From Anisodus tanguticus (taxonomy: Eukaryota > Streptophyta > Magnoliopsida > Solanales > Solanaceae), in the NCBI GenBank assembly GCA_034509755.1, contig CM067543.1, positions 51,764,653 through 51,828,652 of the forward strand: 64,000 bases of DNA. The letters run 5' to 3'. Below the pieces are notes generated by a model. That model was not told where the DNA came from. It was given only the letters and a program-made list of their open reading frames with translations, and ran no database searches. Below, piece by piece: positions 23,001-32,899 of this stretch (the stretch's first letter is position 1; each line of letters opens with the position of its first letter). Made by a program: the position numbers and the translations under genes.

Positions 23001-23946
23001 AAGTATGAGCGACAAGGAAGATGGACTACAAAATGTGTTAATGGTCCATATGGGATCAGTTTGTGGAAATCACTCAGAAATCTTTGGTCAGTGCTTAGGG
23101 AGAAATCTTCAATCAGAATAGGTAATGGTAGGAGGACATTATTTTGGGAGGACAACTAGTTAGGCCAAGGACCTCTGAAGCAGAGTTTCCCAGAAATGTT
23201 TGTACTTTTTTTACAACAGGAAGCAACTGGAACTGATCTATGAAGCAATCAAGGGTGGAACCTCATCTTCAGGAGACCACTTAATGATTGGGAAATCGAG
23301 TTTTTGGTAGAATTGTTAAAAGCTCTAGAACAATTCAAGGATTTCTCTACTGTTGAGGATAGTTTAAGGTGGGATGGAGAGACAAGGTAATTTTACTGTC
23401 AAATCTGCTTACAGAGAGTGCAATATTTCCAACTTTCAAATTGAAGAGTGGCCATGGAAGTTGGTATGGAAGGTGAAAATACCTTACAAGGTCAAATGCT
23501 TCACTTGGTTGCTAGCTAGAGGTTCAGCGCTTACCCAGGATAATCTTAGTAAAAGAGGTTTTTCTCTCAATGCTAGTTGCTATTTTTGTGGAGAGGAGTT
23601 AGAGACTATCCCGCATCTCTTTTGGAACTGTAAAGTGACTTTACAATTGTGGAGAATGTTTCTCAGCTTCAGGGGTATAAGTTAGGCTATGCCAAGGAAC
23701 ATTGTAGATGTTCTAGCAAGTTGGAACAGAGAAGATGCCAACTCAAGCCACAAGGAGAGATGGAAGATCATACCAGCCTGTATTTGGTGGACAATATGGG
23801 AAGAGAGGAACAAAAGATGCTTTGAAGATAAATCAAGTCATACCCAAAAGATAAAGTCGAAGTGTTTGGTACTTTTGTATTTTTGGTGTAAAGGAACATG
23901 TGAAGAAGATCATGATTCATTTTTTGAGGTTTTAGACTCCTTGTAG
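20053..23946 (+). pseudogene. LINE ORF2: endonuclease, reverse transcriptase, zf-RVT; broken
   Basis: ORF2 nicks the target and copies the LINE RNA. An ORF2-type leader is at 20053-20350. The APE-like endonuclease spans about 20350-21130, with SWNVSGLN, the FQESK Glu, GDFN at 20764 and SDHFPV near the end. It is interrupted by stops at about 20519 and 20761. The RT is open from 21554 to 22831, with GDKAPGPDGF, DIEKAYDHLNW, GLRQGDPLSPFLF and the catalytic YADD at about 22410. After a frameshift the thumb-like region continues at 22710-23159. The zf-RVT domain is at 23374-23685 (CYFCGEELETIPHLFWNC). The C-terminal piece at 23689-23946 has IWWTIWEERNKRCFED. No RNase H domain was seen. Confidence 0.9.
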
Positions 23947-24081
23947 ATGATAGAGGAGTTGTAAGTTTGGTCTCGTTACAGTCCTGTAATTATGGATGAT
24001 TATACAGTCTTTGTATAGTCTTACTATTAATATAATATATGTTACCTGTTTCAAAAAAAAAAAAGAATTAAGAGGGCAACT

Positions 24082-24300
24082 CAAGATAGGGAATGGGATG
24101 AAACTACGGAATTCTTACACAAAATATACTACTACCAAATAGCAAATGAGGGGGGAAATAAGCTATTAAAGGAGTGGAGGCAAAATCTTTTAAAGTTAAA
24201 GCTTAATACATGGAGTTTGCCAGAAAGGGGAGACCAAAGGAAGGTTTGTAAAATCTATAGAAGATGTTCCTTTTGTGTATTTTGAGTTTTTTGGATGGAA
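24082..24300 (+). mobile_element. Older LINE fragment, right part
   Basis: This sequence resumes the fragment interrupted at 17984. Removing the younger LINE and one target copy rejoins ...gaattaagagggcaactcaagat. It has stop-ridden LINE-like coding remnants and ends in an AT-rich segment before a SINE at 24.4 kb. Confidence 0.5.
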
Positions 24301-24394
24301 GAAATGAGAGAACTTTTAATTACCTTTACCTCAAAAAAAGAAATAAGAGAACTTTTTCTTTTATGTAAATAAGAAATAGAAGAAATATTGCCCT

Positions 24395-24605
24395 ACGGTT
24401 TTGATCTAATGGTAGAAGTACAATGGGTAATGTGTGGATTAGGCGCCGTGCGTGACGTGTAGTGTAGATGCACGTCATGGGCTCATACCCCACAGTGGAG
24501 AAAAGTCCTGTAATTATAAGTGAGAAAGGCGACCCTAATATCCAACAAGTTTCAAACTTTGAACCAATGGCCTCGGGAATTTCTCAATTATACCAAAAAA
24601 AAATA
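24395..24605 (+). mobile_element. tRNA-derived SINE (SolS-like)
   Basis: A degenerate tRNA-like head is followed by the tail tggagaaaag ... caagtttcaaactttgaacc ... ggcctcgggaatttctcaattata, then an A run. The same tail type occurs at 60645-60850 (tggagaaggg ... gagtttcaaaggttgtggcc ... ggatttctcggttatc). The boundaries are approximate and no target duplication was found. Confidence 0.55.
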
Positions 24606-24779
24606 GGAAAACTTTTTTTAAATAAAAAAAGAAAATAAAAAAGACCTAGGACAACTTTTGAAGGGATAGAAAGTTCTTCACCGGTATTAATGTTTTTTTT
24701 TCATTTTGTGTTGAAGATGGTATAAAATTTAGTATCACAATTGTAGTATAACTAATCTAAGGACTGCTAATCACGGAAT

Positions 24780-24870
24780 AAAAAATTCAACCAAACACGG
24801 GATAAATAATCCTGCATTTTATCCCCGAATTGTTATTCGTTATCCCACAAACCAAACGACCCCCTATGAA
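24780..24870. repeat. MITE-end-like repeat (…aaccaaacgacccc)
   Basis: The sequence cgggataaataatcctgcattttatcccc ... tatcccacaaaccaaacgaccccc resembles the terminal part of common non-autonomous DNA elements ending in GGG(G)TCGTTTGGTTTG. Only one end is clear here. Related ends at about 25489 and 26047 may bound a second element. Confidence 0.35.
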
Positions 24871-25043
24871 TTTTAGTGTCGCCTTCATTTCTCCACGATT
24901 AAACCAAGCAAGAAAAGTTAATGCTCTTATATTCTTGGGATTAGTAATTCCGGGATAAGACACCAAAATGACCGAGATGCCCTTCTCTTAGGCTTTTCTT
25001 TTAAAGCCTTTCAAAAATCTAATGTTAAAATTGAAAATTAAAG

Positions 25044-25270
25044 GCATCCAAGGGTGTGGCCTAGTGGTCAATGAAATGGGTTGAGAACCATGAGGTCTCA
25101 AGTTCAAATTCCACAGGAAACGAAAACACTAGGTGATTTCTTCTCATCTGTCCTAACCTTGGTGGACAGAGTTACCTGGTACCTATTGTTGATGGGAAGT
25201 GGCATGTATCCCGTGGAATTAGTCGAGGTGCGCGCGAGCTGGCCTAGAAACCACAGTTATCAAGAAAAAA
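25044..25270 (+). mobile_element. tRNA-derived SINE with 12-bp target duplication
   Basis: The head has an A-box-like gtggcctagtggtcaatg and a B-box-like aagttcaaattcc. The body includes ggtggacagagttacctggtacc and the 3' part gtggaattagtcgaggtgcgcgc, ending in tatcaagaaaaaa. The repeat tgaaaattaaag at 25032-25043 and 25271-25282 is the target duplication. A minus-strand relative is at 26358-26566. This is a SolS-type family as I know it. The apparent ORF over it is spurious. Confidence 0.8.
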
Positions 25271-25414
25271 TGAAAATTAAAGTTCATCCCAACTTATCTA
25301 TTGTAAAACTAAACACATGTTTTATACTATACCCATATATACCATTTTTAGTCAAATGAACAAAACATCTACCATTAAAAATATATCCACTAAATAATCT
25401 CGTCACTATAACCC

Positions 25415-25455
25415 AAGTATACTTGTGGGATTATATTGGGTATGTTGTTGTTGTT
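25415..25455 (+). mobile_element. Very short tail-family copy
   Basis: Only acttgtgggattatattggg and tatgttgttgttg of the (TTG)n tail remain. Clear target duplications were not found. It resembles the 53-bp copy at 2444. Confidence 0.5.
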
Positions 25456-25792
25456 TTAATCGCGGTATAACTTGTTCACCAACCAAAGGACCCCTTAGAG
25501 GTTGCTTGATTAAGAAACAAGTTATGCGGGGATTGTAATCCAGGGATTATAATGCAGCGATTATTTTTTATCGTGAGTGTGGTTCTTTGTACTGAAAAGT
25601 GAAATATATAAGGTAAAATATAAAATATGAGTTTATTTTTTAAAACTTAATAAGATTGGTGATGGGCTTGAGGAAAAAAAAATGGAAATTTGCATTTTGA
25701 TGTTAGATACTTTAATCCATGTATCAATTAATCTATATATTTTTATTTCATGTTAATATTAGGTATAAAAAATATACCAATTGGAGTATTTA

Positions 25793-25917
25793 GTCTTGAG
25801 CCGAGGGTCTCTCGGAAAAAGTCGATCTACCTACCAAGGTAAAGGTAAGGTCTGTGTACACTCTACCCTCTCCAGACCCCACATTGTGATATTTCACTGG
25901 GTATGTTGTTGTTGTTG
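25793..25917 (+). mobile_element. Tail-family insertion with 18-bp target duplication
   Basis: A 125-bp copy begins gtcttgagccgagggtctct and ends gggtatgttgttgttgttg. The 18-bp flanks taccaattggagtattta (25775-25792) and taccaattggtgtattta (25918-25935) differ at one base. It has inserted into a stretch (about 25489-26047) that may itself be a DNA-type element. Confidence 0.85.
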
Positions 25918-26357
25918 TACCAATTGGTGTATTTAACTATACTAGGATTAGCTATGCATGACTCAAAAGACAAACCAAACATTGGATCAAAAAATACCAT
26001 TTTTTTGTACCATGATTAATTTATCGAATCCATCAAACCAGACGAGTCCTTAATAGGTAAAATCTTCCTTTTGGCCTTACAAGAAGTCACTATCAAGGGC
26101 TTCATTTCCCTATTTTCTGCACAAGCATAAACAGAAGTTTAACTTTGTTATTAAACTCAAAAAATTACTTCTTCCCCGCCCCTCTTTTTTCTTTCTCTCG
26201 AATACAATTTATGCAATTATAATGTTCTATATCCGTTATTATCTTCATATTATATGCATATGAATCAATCAATTAATTGCGCCTCAAATTTGAACTAGTT
26301 GAGGTTAATTGTACGAGTTCTCTATATCAATTTCTTCTTTTTGGACCTTTCTTTTAT

Positions 26358-26566
26358 AATGATGGTGTCCGGGTTAACTTCCACACACCTCGACTATTCT
26401 ACCACGTAAATGTTACCTTCCACCAACACAAGTATGGGTAACTCTGCCTACTAAAGCTTAGGCAAATGGGAAGAAATTACTAACGTTTTTTCACTTTGTT
26501 GAGATTTGAACCATGGTCATCAAGGTTTGCACCCACTTCATTACCACTAGGCCACACCCACATGTG
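26358..26566 (-). mobile_element. tRNA-derived SINE (SolS-like), minus strand
   Basis: On the minus strand the head reads gggtgtggcctagtggtaatg, with a B-box-like ggttcaaatctc. The body has ggcagagttacccatac and the 3' part agtcgaggtgtgtggaa followed by cccggacacca and an A-rich end. It is the same family as 25044-25270. Its ends are approximate. Confidence 0.7.
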
Positions 26567-26854
26567 CACTATTTGGGCCCATTTTGTTCCACTACTAAAC
26601 AGTTAAGGTTACTCGTGTCACTTTCATTAATACCATACATATAGCTTTGAGAACCATAAAGGCAAATAGCTTAGAGATGCAACATAAAGCATGTAAAACA
26701 TAACAAAAAGAGATGTGTTTAGGACACTGATATTAGTCGGTTAAACGACATTGAAATTACCAATATCAGAAGTGAAATACAAAATAAAGCTCCACGTCTG
26801 ATATTTAATTCCTCAATCCCTCTTTTGCCTCTATCAATTTGAAAAAATGTCGTG

Positions 26855-26932
26855 AATAATTATAAGGTTTGCGTACACTCCACCCTTCCCAGATCCCACT
26901 TGTGGTATTACATTGGGTATGTTGTTGTTGCT
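26855..26932 (+). mobile_element. Truncated tail-family copy
   Basis: It contains ataaggtttgcgtacactcc, the hairpin cccacttgtgg, and gggtatgttgttgttgctg. The upstream half (ccgaggg ... ggtag) is missing. No clear target duplication was resolved. Confidence 0.65.
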
Positions 26933-27184
26933 GCTTCCTAAATATACGGTTCCATATCTAATATTATATTCCACGAATCCGAATTAGTTCAGGTAGGCTA
27001 CATGAGTCCTCTATATTCCTTCCACTCTATTCAGGTCCATTTTTATATTATATGCATATGATATTGGAATGATAAATTACAGCATATAAAAATGAGAACC
27101 ATTAGGGCAACAGGCCAACAGCTTGGAGATGCAACATAAAGCAGAGAAATAACAATCTGAACTGTGTTCAGAGCATCACTGAAG

Positions 27185-28216
27185 TCCAGTGTCAGGATTA
27201 CAGTGCTAAGTAAGTAAAATTGATTCTTTATGTGATGATGAGACGAACCTAATTGAGTTTTTTAGAGGATTTTATCGATCAATCAATCAACCATACCTCG
27301 TCTCGAACTAGTTGAAGTCCTACATGTCCATTCCGTTTCATTCGCGCTTATTACTTCCCAACACTTTCAATTAGATTGAACTTTAAGGTAATGAAGGGGG
27401 TTTCCAAAATCTTACACATCCTTCTCATTTAGTAGGGCATGCCATGGCTCGTAAACAAACGCTAAGAATTAAAGGGCTTTATCCGACTTCCACCAACACC
27501 CATTTCGAGTCCCATGTCTAGGGTTATAATACCTATAGCCAAAACCTATGACCATATGACGAATGCATATCTATTGCTATTCTTTATGTGCTAAGTGAGT
27601 GAGCTTAATTCTTTATACCAAATTGAGGCTTTTCTACAGGAGCTCATCAATCAACTACGCCTCATCTCGAACTAGTTGGAGTCCTACATGTCCATTCAGT
27701 TTCACTTAAGCTTATTCCTTTCCAACCCTGGAAATTAAGGAGGGTTTCCAAAATCTTAAACATCCTTCTCGTTAGGTAGGGCATGCCAGGGCTTCCTAAC
27801 AAACACTACGCACTAAAGGGTGTTACCCAATTTCCACCAACACCCATTTCGAGTCCCATGGCTAGGGTTATAGTAGCAATACCCAAAACCTACAGCCATA
27901 TGACGAATGCATATTTGTTGCTATTCTTTATGTAGTATGCAAGTGAGCATAATTCTTTGTGTGGATGAGATGAACCTAACTGAGGCTTTTTTACAAGAGG
28001 TCATCAATCAATCACGCCTCATCTCGAACTAGTTGGAGTCCTACATGTCCATTCCGTTTCTTTCGAGCTTATTCCTTTCCAACACTAGCAATTAAGGCGG
28101 GTTGCCCTTTTTACCCAATTGCACCAACACCCATTTCGAGTCCCATAGCTAGGGTTACAGTAGCTATACTAAAAAACCTATGTCCATATGACGAATGCAT
28201 ATATGTTGCTATTCAG
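27185..28216. repeat. Tandem triplication, unit about 290-365 bp
   Basis: Three direct copies each carry, in order: ctcgaactagttg(g/a)agtcctac, atgtccatt, ttccaa, gggtttccaaaatctta (missing in the third), cacccatttcgagtcccat, ctagggtta, and catatgacgaatgcatat. The marker tctcgaactagttg lies at 27301, 27665 and 28022, and gacgaatgcatat at 27558, 27902 and 28190. The third copy has an internal deletion. The array begins about 80 bases inside the presumed first intron of PRP40C. Weaker relatives of its core are at about 26280 and 26985. Confidence 0.85.
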
Positions 28217-28295
28217 GCTCAAGCACGAACATATTGGCCATTGAATATTGATAAACGGAAACATACAGCGAGATAGAGAGAATGAGAAAGTTTAC

Positions 28296-28430
28296 CTGTG
28301 AAGAGAAGAGTGAGAGGAACTGAGCGATTGGTTGATTTAACGAAGAGAATGACATGCAGAGACGACAGCGCAGTGCCCGCAGGGTGTTCGACAGAAATAC
28401 TGAGAGATTAAAAGAAATGTGAGGGATCAG
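28296..28430 (-). promoter_or_regulatory. PRP40C: Candidate 5'-UTR exon and promoter of PRP40C
   Basis: The first coding exon of PRP40C begins just upstream of its ATG after a strong acceptor, so a non-coding exon must exist. Read on the minus strand, this stretch is pyrimidine-rich, leader-like DNA ending in a near-ideal donor, CACAG|GTAAAC (donor at 28295-28294), followed by a CT-rich intron start. A TATA-like ATAAATA sits about 50-60 bases further upstream (around 28479-28489). Everything between here and 15561 is transposon or repeat. The intron would be about 12.7 kb. A separate gene using this promoter cannot be excluded. Confidence 0.45.
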
Positions 28431-28730
28431 GGCTTACTAGAGAAGATTTGGGCCAAAGGACCACTTAACGAAGCACCATAAATATGCCTATGAAAAAAAA
28501 TTGTTAAATTTACTTACAACTTTGATTTTGCTAAAATTATATTAATTTTAAAAAAAAATTATCTGTCATAACATTTCTAAATTATATTTGTATATAGTTA
28601 TTTGATTTTTCATACATATGGAATCAAATGAAAATCGTAATTTGAAAATATTAAAGTCAAATCAAATCAAGTTAGAGTTTTTTTCGCTTTTTTCCGTTAT
28701 TATGAGAATATCAATGATGAATGTAGTGGT
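28430..28730. other. AT-rich junction between promoter region and gypsy element
   Basis: The segment next to the presumed PRP40C promoter includes a TATA-like site, read on the minus strand at about 28479-28489. After that come runs of A and T up to the truncated start of the gypsy element. No gene was seen. Confidence 0.4.
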
Positions 28731-28919
28731 CACAAATTGCACACGCCCGAAGCGTGCCTCAAACACACAACCTGATCAAAACGACTCTTGCAGAATGACT
28801 CATTAGATTGAGGTCCGCCCACAACGTCAATAACTCCAGTCATATCAAGACTCTAACCAGAAGAGATGCGGACTATGCCCTGCATACCAGCCCACCATGA
28901 GCCGAATATTCGCCTTTAT

Positions 28920-29790
28920 TGAGCACTTTCTGCTAGTAAAGCTCAAGGAGGAAAAGGTCGTTGAATTCGAGAAGCTTAAGTAGAACGACAGGAATGTGGA
29001 GGAGTGCTATCTTTATTATCTCTATGGCAAAGTATGCTCCGCATATGGTTCCAAACATAAGGGCCAGAGTTAAGCGTTTTATGTATGGTCTTGATCCCTA
29101 GTAGTTTGATGCTGCTAATATTTCTGCTCATAACAGGAAAATGACCATCACCAAGATGGTTGCTTTTGTTCAGGATAATGAGAACATGATAAAGGGATAG
29201 GAAGCATTGCAGAAGGAGAAAGACAAGGAGTTCAATAAAAGGGCTAAGTCTACAGGTCACTTCAATCATGAGAGAGGTGGCGGCAGGCAATTTTTCAAAA
29301 ATAAGTGATTAGGACCTGCTCTATCTTCAGTCAGTGCCCCAACCCCAAAGTTAATGAGTGATAACAAGAGGCAGAACTTCATAGCATCAGGCTCCTAGTC
29401 ACAGGCCAGTGTGGGTCAAATTTCTTTTAGTAACACAGTTTGTGTTAAGTGTGGTAAGAGGCACCCAGGAGAGTGTCGCTTCGGCATGAATATCTATTAT
29501 GGTTGTGGTCAGCAGGGTCACTTTCAGCTAGATTGTCCATCGGCAAGGCAGAGTACATAAGGTAATGTGGCTTAGTCCACAAATTCAGTAGTTCCTCATA
29601 ATTCTCAAGCCCAGTCAGGGCGTGGTCCAACTAAGTCTGGTAATACAAACAGAAGTCCAAACCGTTTGTATGTATTATGAGGTCGATAGGATACAGAGGC
29701 CCCTGCAGATGTGGTCATAGGTATACTAACCATTTTCACTTTTGACGTGTATGCCCTTATGGATCCTGAATCCACTTTGTCATATGTAAT
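28920..29790 (+). pseudogene. Gypsy gag and protease remnant
   Basis: The gag-like frames have a basic middle part. A zinc knuckle at about 29488-29540 reads YYGCGQQGHFQLDC, so the first Cys of the usual CX2CX4HX4C has become Tyr. Downstream, a protease-like stretch reads ALMDPESTLSYV, where related elements have Asp-Pro-Gly-Ser-Thr; here Gly is Glu. Stops and frameshifts split the reading frame. Confidence 0.7.
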
Positions 29791-29794
29791 TTCT

Positions 29795-30912
29795 TTTCTT
29801 TTCATTTTTATTTGCCTTGTCGTTGGATGTATTGAGTAGAAATTTAAGGGAGGTGTCATGGTGCATGTTATTTGCGGATGATATTGTATTGATCGACGAG
29901 ATGCGGCACGGGGTGAACACCATATTGGAGGTTTGGAGACAATCCCTAGAGTCGAAAGGTTTCAGGTTGAGTAGAACCAAAACAAAGTACATAGAGTGCA
30001 AGTTTAGTGCGGTGACGAGTGACGCTGAGGTGGGAGTGAGGCTCGACTCACAAGTCATCCAAAAGAGAAAGAGTTTCAAGTACTTGGGAGCTATAATCCA
30101 AAGTAATTAGGAGACTGACGAGGACGTCACACATCATATTGGAGCAGGGTGTTTGAGATAAAGGCTCGGATCTGGTGTCTTGTGTAATAAGAAGGTGCCA
30201 CCGAGACTTAAAGGTAAGTTCTACAAAGTAGTTGTGAGACCGACGATGTTGTATGGGGCAGAGTGTTGGCCAATTAAGAACTCACATGTTCAGAATATGA
30301 AAGTCGCAGAGATAAGGATGTTGAGATGGATATATGGGTTGACTATGAAAGATATGGTCAGAAATAAAGAGATTCGGGATAAGGTAGGGGTGGCCTCCGT
30401 GGAGGACAAGATACGGGAGACGAGACTAAGATAGTTTAGACATGTCCAGAGGAGAGACGCCGGTAAAAAGGTGTGAGAGGCTGGTGGTGGAGGGCTGGAA
30501 GAGAGGTAGAGAAGGGCCGTAGAAGTATTGGGGGAGAGGTGAACAGGCAAGATATGACTAGTCTTCAGCTTACCGAGGACATGACCCTAGATAAGAAGAT
30601 GTGGAGGTCGAGGATTAAGGTAGAAGGCTAGTAGTAGGATTAGTAGTACCTTCCTTTATGGCTGGCCCAATATTATTTTCGTCATTTTCTTGTATTTCAC
30701 TTTAGCATTCGTATATCTCTTATTCTTAGCTTTCTATTGATACTTGTTGCCCTATCTGCTTTAATTTTCTTTCTACTCTGATGTTGCTTTTGTGTTACCT
30801 GAGTCGATGGTCTATCGGAAATAACATATTTACTTGCCAAGGTAGAGGTAAGGTCTGCATATGCTATACCTTCCTCAGACCCCACTTTGCGGGATTACAC
30901 TAGGTATGTTAT
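29795..30912 (+). mobile_element. RTE LINE fragment inserted in the gypsy element
   Basis: It starts inside the RT (FLFIFICLVVGC, equivalent to the PFLFALVMDG region at 59.06 kb). It continues with WCMLFADDIVLIDE (the RTE FADD box), EVWRQSLESKGFRLSRTKTKY and the C-terminal ARPTMLYGAECW-type segment at about 30235-30290. It ends with the tail family at about 30795-30912 (gtctatcgg ... ggtagaggtaaggtctgc ... gggtat-like gttatt). Gypsy coding resumes just after. Target duplication is at most a few bases (aattt-like) and is unresolved. Confidence 0.85.
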
Positions 30913-31199
30913 TATAAATTTGTGTGCATGATCCCTTTAAAGTAGCTACTCTAATTGGAGAGTCGGTTATAGCTAAATGGGTATGTAGGGGTTGTCCAAT
31001 TAAAGTCTATCACCGCATTATCATAGCCGATCTGATAGAGTTAGAAATGGTAGACTTCGATGTAATCACGGGTATAGATTGGAGGTTTATTTCCTATATT
31101 AAAGCCAGAAATATGATATCCAATGGGTATATTTACCATTTAGTTTGGGTTAGGGATGTAAATACTCAAACCTCGACTCTTCACTCTGTGTCATTTGTC

Positions 31200-32790
31200 A
31201 ATGAGTTTCCAGAAGTTTTTGAAGAAGATCTTTCTGGAGTTCCTCCCGATAGGAAGATTGACTTTGGAATTGATCTATTTCCCAGCACTAAGCCAATATC
31301 TATTTCACCATACAAAATGGCTCGATGAGAGTTAATAGAATTAAAAGCTCAGTTGAAATATCTACTTGATAAGGGATTTATTTGACCAAGTGTCTCACCA
31401 TGGGGTGCACCAGTCTTGTTTGTTCGAAAGAAGGATGAGTCTTTGCGTATATGCATTGACTATCTACAGTTGAACAAGGTCACCATTAAGAATAAGTATC
31501 ATTTTCCCAGAATCAATGATTTATTTGATTAACTTCAGGGTGCCCAGTGTTATTCCAAGATTGACCTCAGATCAGGGTACCATCAGCTTAAGGTTAAGGA
31601 AGTTGACATTCCGAAGATCGCCTATAAAACTCGCTATGGTCATTTCAAATTTTGTGACATGTCATTCGGATTGACAAATACCCAGCTACTTTCATGGATC
31701 TTATGAATATGGTCTTCAAGCCTTATTTTGATCTTTTCGTCATTGTCTTCATTGATGATATTCTAGCCTATTCCCATAGTGAGGCTGATCATGCAGAACA
31801 TCTCAGAATTATATTGCGGATACTTTTCAAAACCGCAAGCTCTATGCAAATTTTTCCAAGTGTGAATTTTGGCTTAAGTCATGCATTCTTAGGCTATGTG
31901 ATTTCAGGCGAAGGCGTCCAGGTTGATTTTCAGAAAATAGACGTTGTTAAGAATTGGCCTAGACCCACTTCTACTTCATAGATATAGAGTTTCTTGGGCA
32001 TGGCAGGCTATTACAGATGATTCGTAGAAGGTTTCTCTTCCATCTCAACTCCATTAACCAGATTGACTCAAAAGAAAGTCAAATTTCAATAGTCAGATGC
32101 TTGTGAGCGTAGTTTCGAAGAATTGAAAATGAGTCTGACTTCCGCTCCAGTGTTAACATTGCCAGAGGGAACCAAGGGGTTCGTAGTATATTGTGATACA
32201 TCATGTATTGGCCTCATGTGTGTCTTAATGCAGCATGATAAGGTTATAGCTTATGCATCCAGACACCTTAAACCTCATGAAAAGAATTATATCCGACTCA
32301 TGACTTAGAATTGACAGCCATGATTTTTGCACTTAATATATGACATCATTATTTGTATAAAGTTCACGTTGACATCTTCACAGATCACAAAAGCCTTCAA
32401 TATATTTTTAAGCAGTGTGAGTTTAATCTCAGGCTGGCTCGAATTGATAAAGGATTATGATATAGATGTTCTCTACCATCCAGGGAAAGCGAATGTGGTA
32501 GTCGATGCTCTTAGCCGGCAATCTATGGAAAATTTAGCTCATGTTGAAGAAGATAAGAGAACTATGACGAAGGAAATTCATCGACTAGCCAGTCTAGGAG
32601 TTCGACTCATGGACTTTGAAGATGGCAGTGTTGTTGTTCAGAACAAGTCTGAATCTTCCTTTGTAGCCGAGGTGAAGGAGAAACAGTTTAATGATCCCTA
32701 CTTATTGCATATGAAAGAAGGGATTCACAAGCATAAGACTACGACTTTTGAACAAGGGGGAGATGATGTTACTTTGAGGTACTAAGGCAG
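31200..32790 (+). pseudogene. Gypsy reverse transcriptase and RNase H remnant
   Basis: The RT palm is recognisable: PWGAPVLFVRKKDES, YSKIDLRSGYHQL and the catalytic box FIDDIL at about 31750. Stops occur at about 31325, 31383 and 31531, with a frameshift near 31680. The RNase H part (about 32120-32480) has VYCDTS and YASRHLKPHEKNY. Downstream is the Pro-Gly-Lys-Ala-Asn-Val-Val-Asp-Ala-Leu-Ser-Arg motif region (about 32480-32520) that precedes integrase in this lineage. Confidence 0.85.
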
Positions 32791-32899
32791 GTTATGTGTT
32801 CCAGATGTGGACGGACTCAGAGAGCGAATCATGGAAGTAGTGCATAATTTCAGGTGTTCTATTCACCCAGGTTCTACAAAGATGTATCATGATCATAAG

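Larger units (their letters stand above)
18004..24062 (+). mobile_element. Near-full-length L1-type LINE with 19-bp target duplication
   Basis: The element has a CT-rich 5' UTR (18004-18418), an ORF1 region (18419 to about 20020), an ORF2 region (about 20050-23946), a short 3' UTR and a poly(A) tail at 24050-24062. The 19-bp repeat aagaattaagagggcaact lies at 17985-18003 and 24063-24081, exactly at both ends. A length of about 6.06 kb with a 5' UTR shows little or no 5' truncation. Several stops and frameshifts in both ORFs make it non-autonomous. It lies in the presumed first intron of PRP40C, opposite in sense to the gene. Confidence 0.93.

Noticed and set aside
25081..25359. 92-codon open frame on the plus strand
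   Set aside because: It covers a SINE and its right target copy; no protein family.
27185..28216. CRISPR-like repeat array
   Set aside because: The units are 290-365 bp and continuous, without spacers, in plant DNA.
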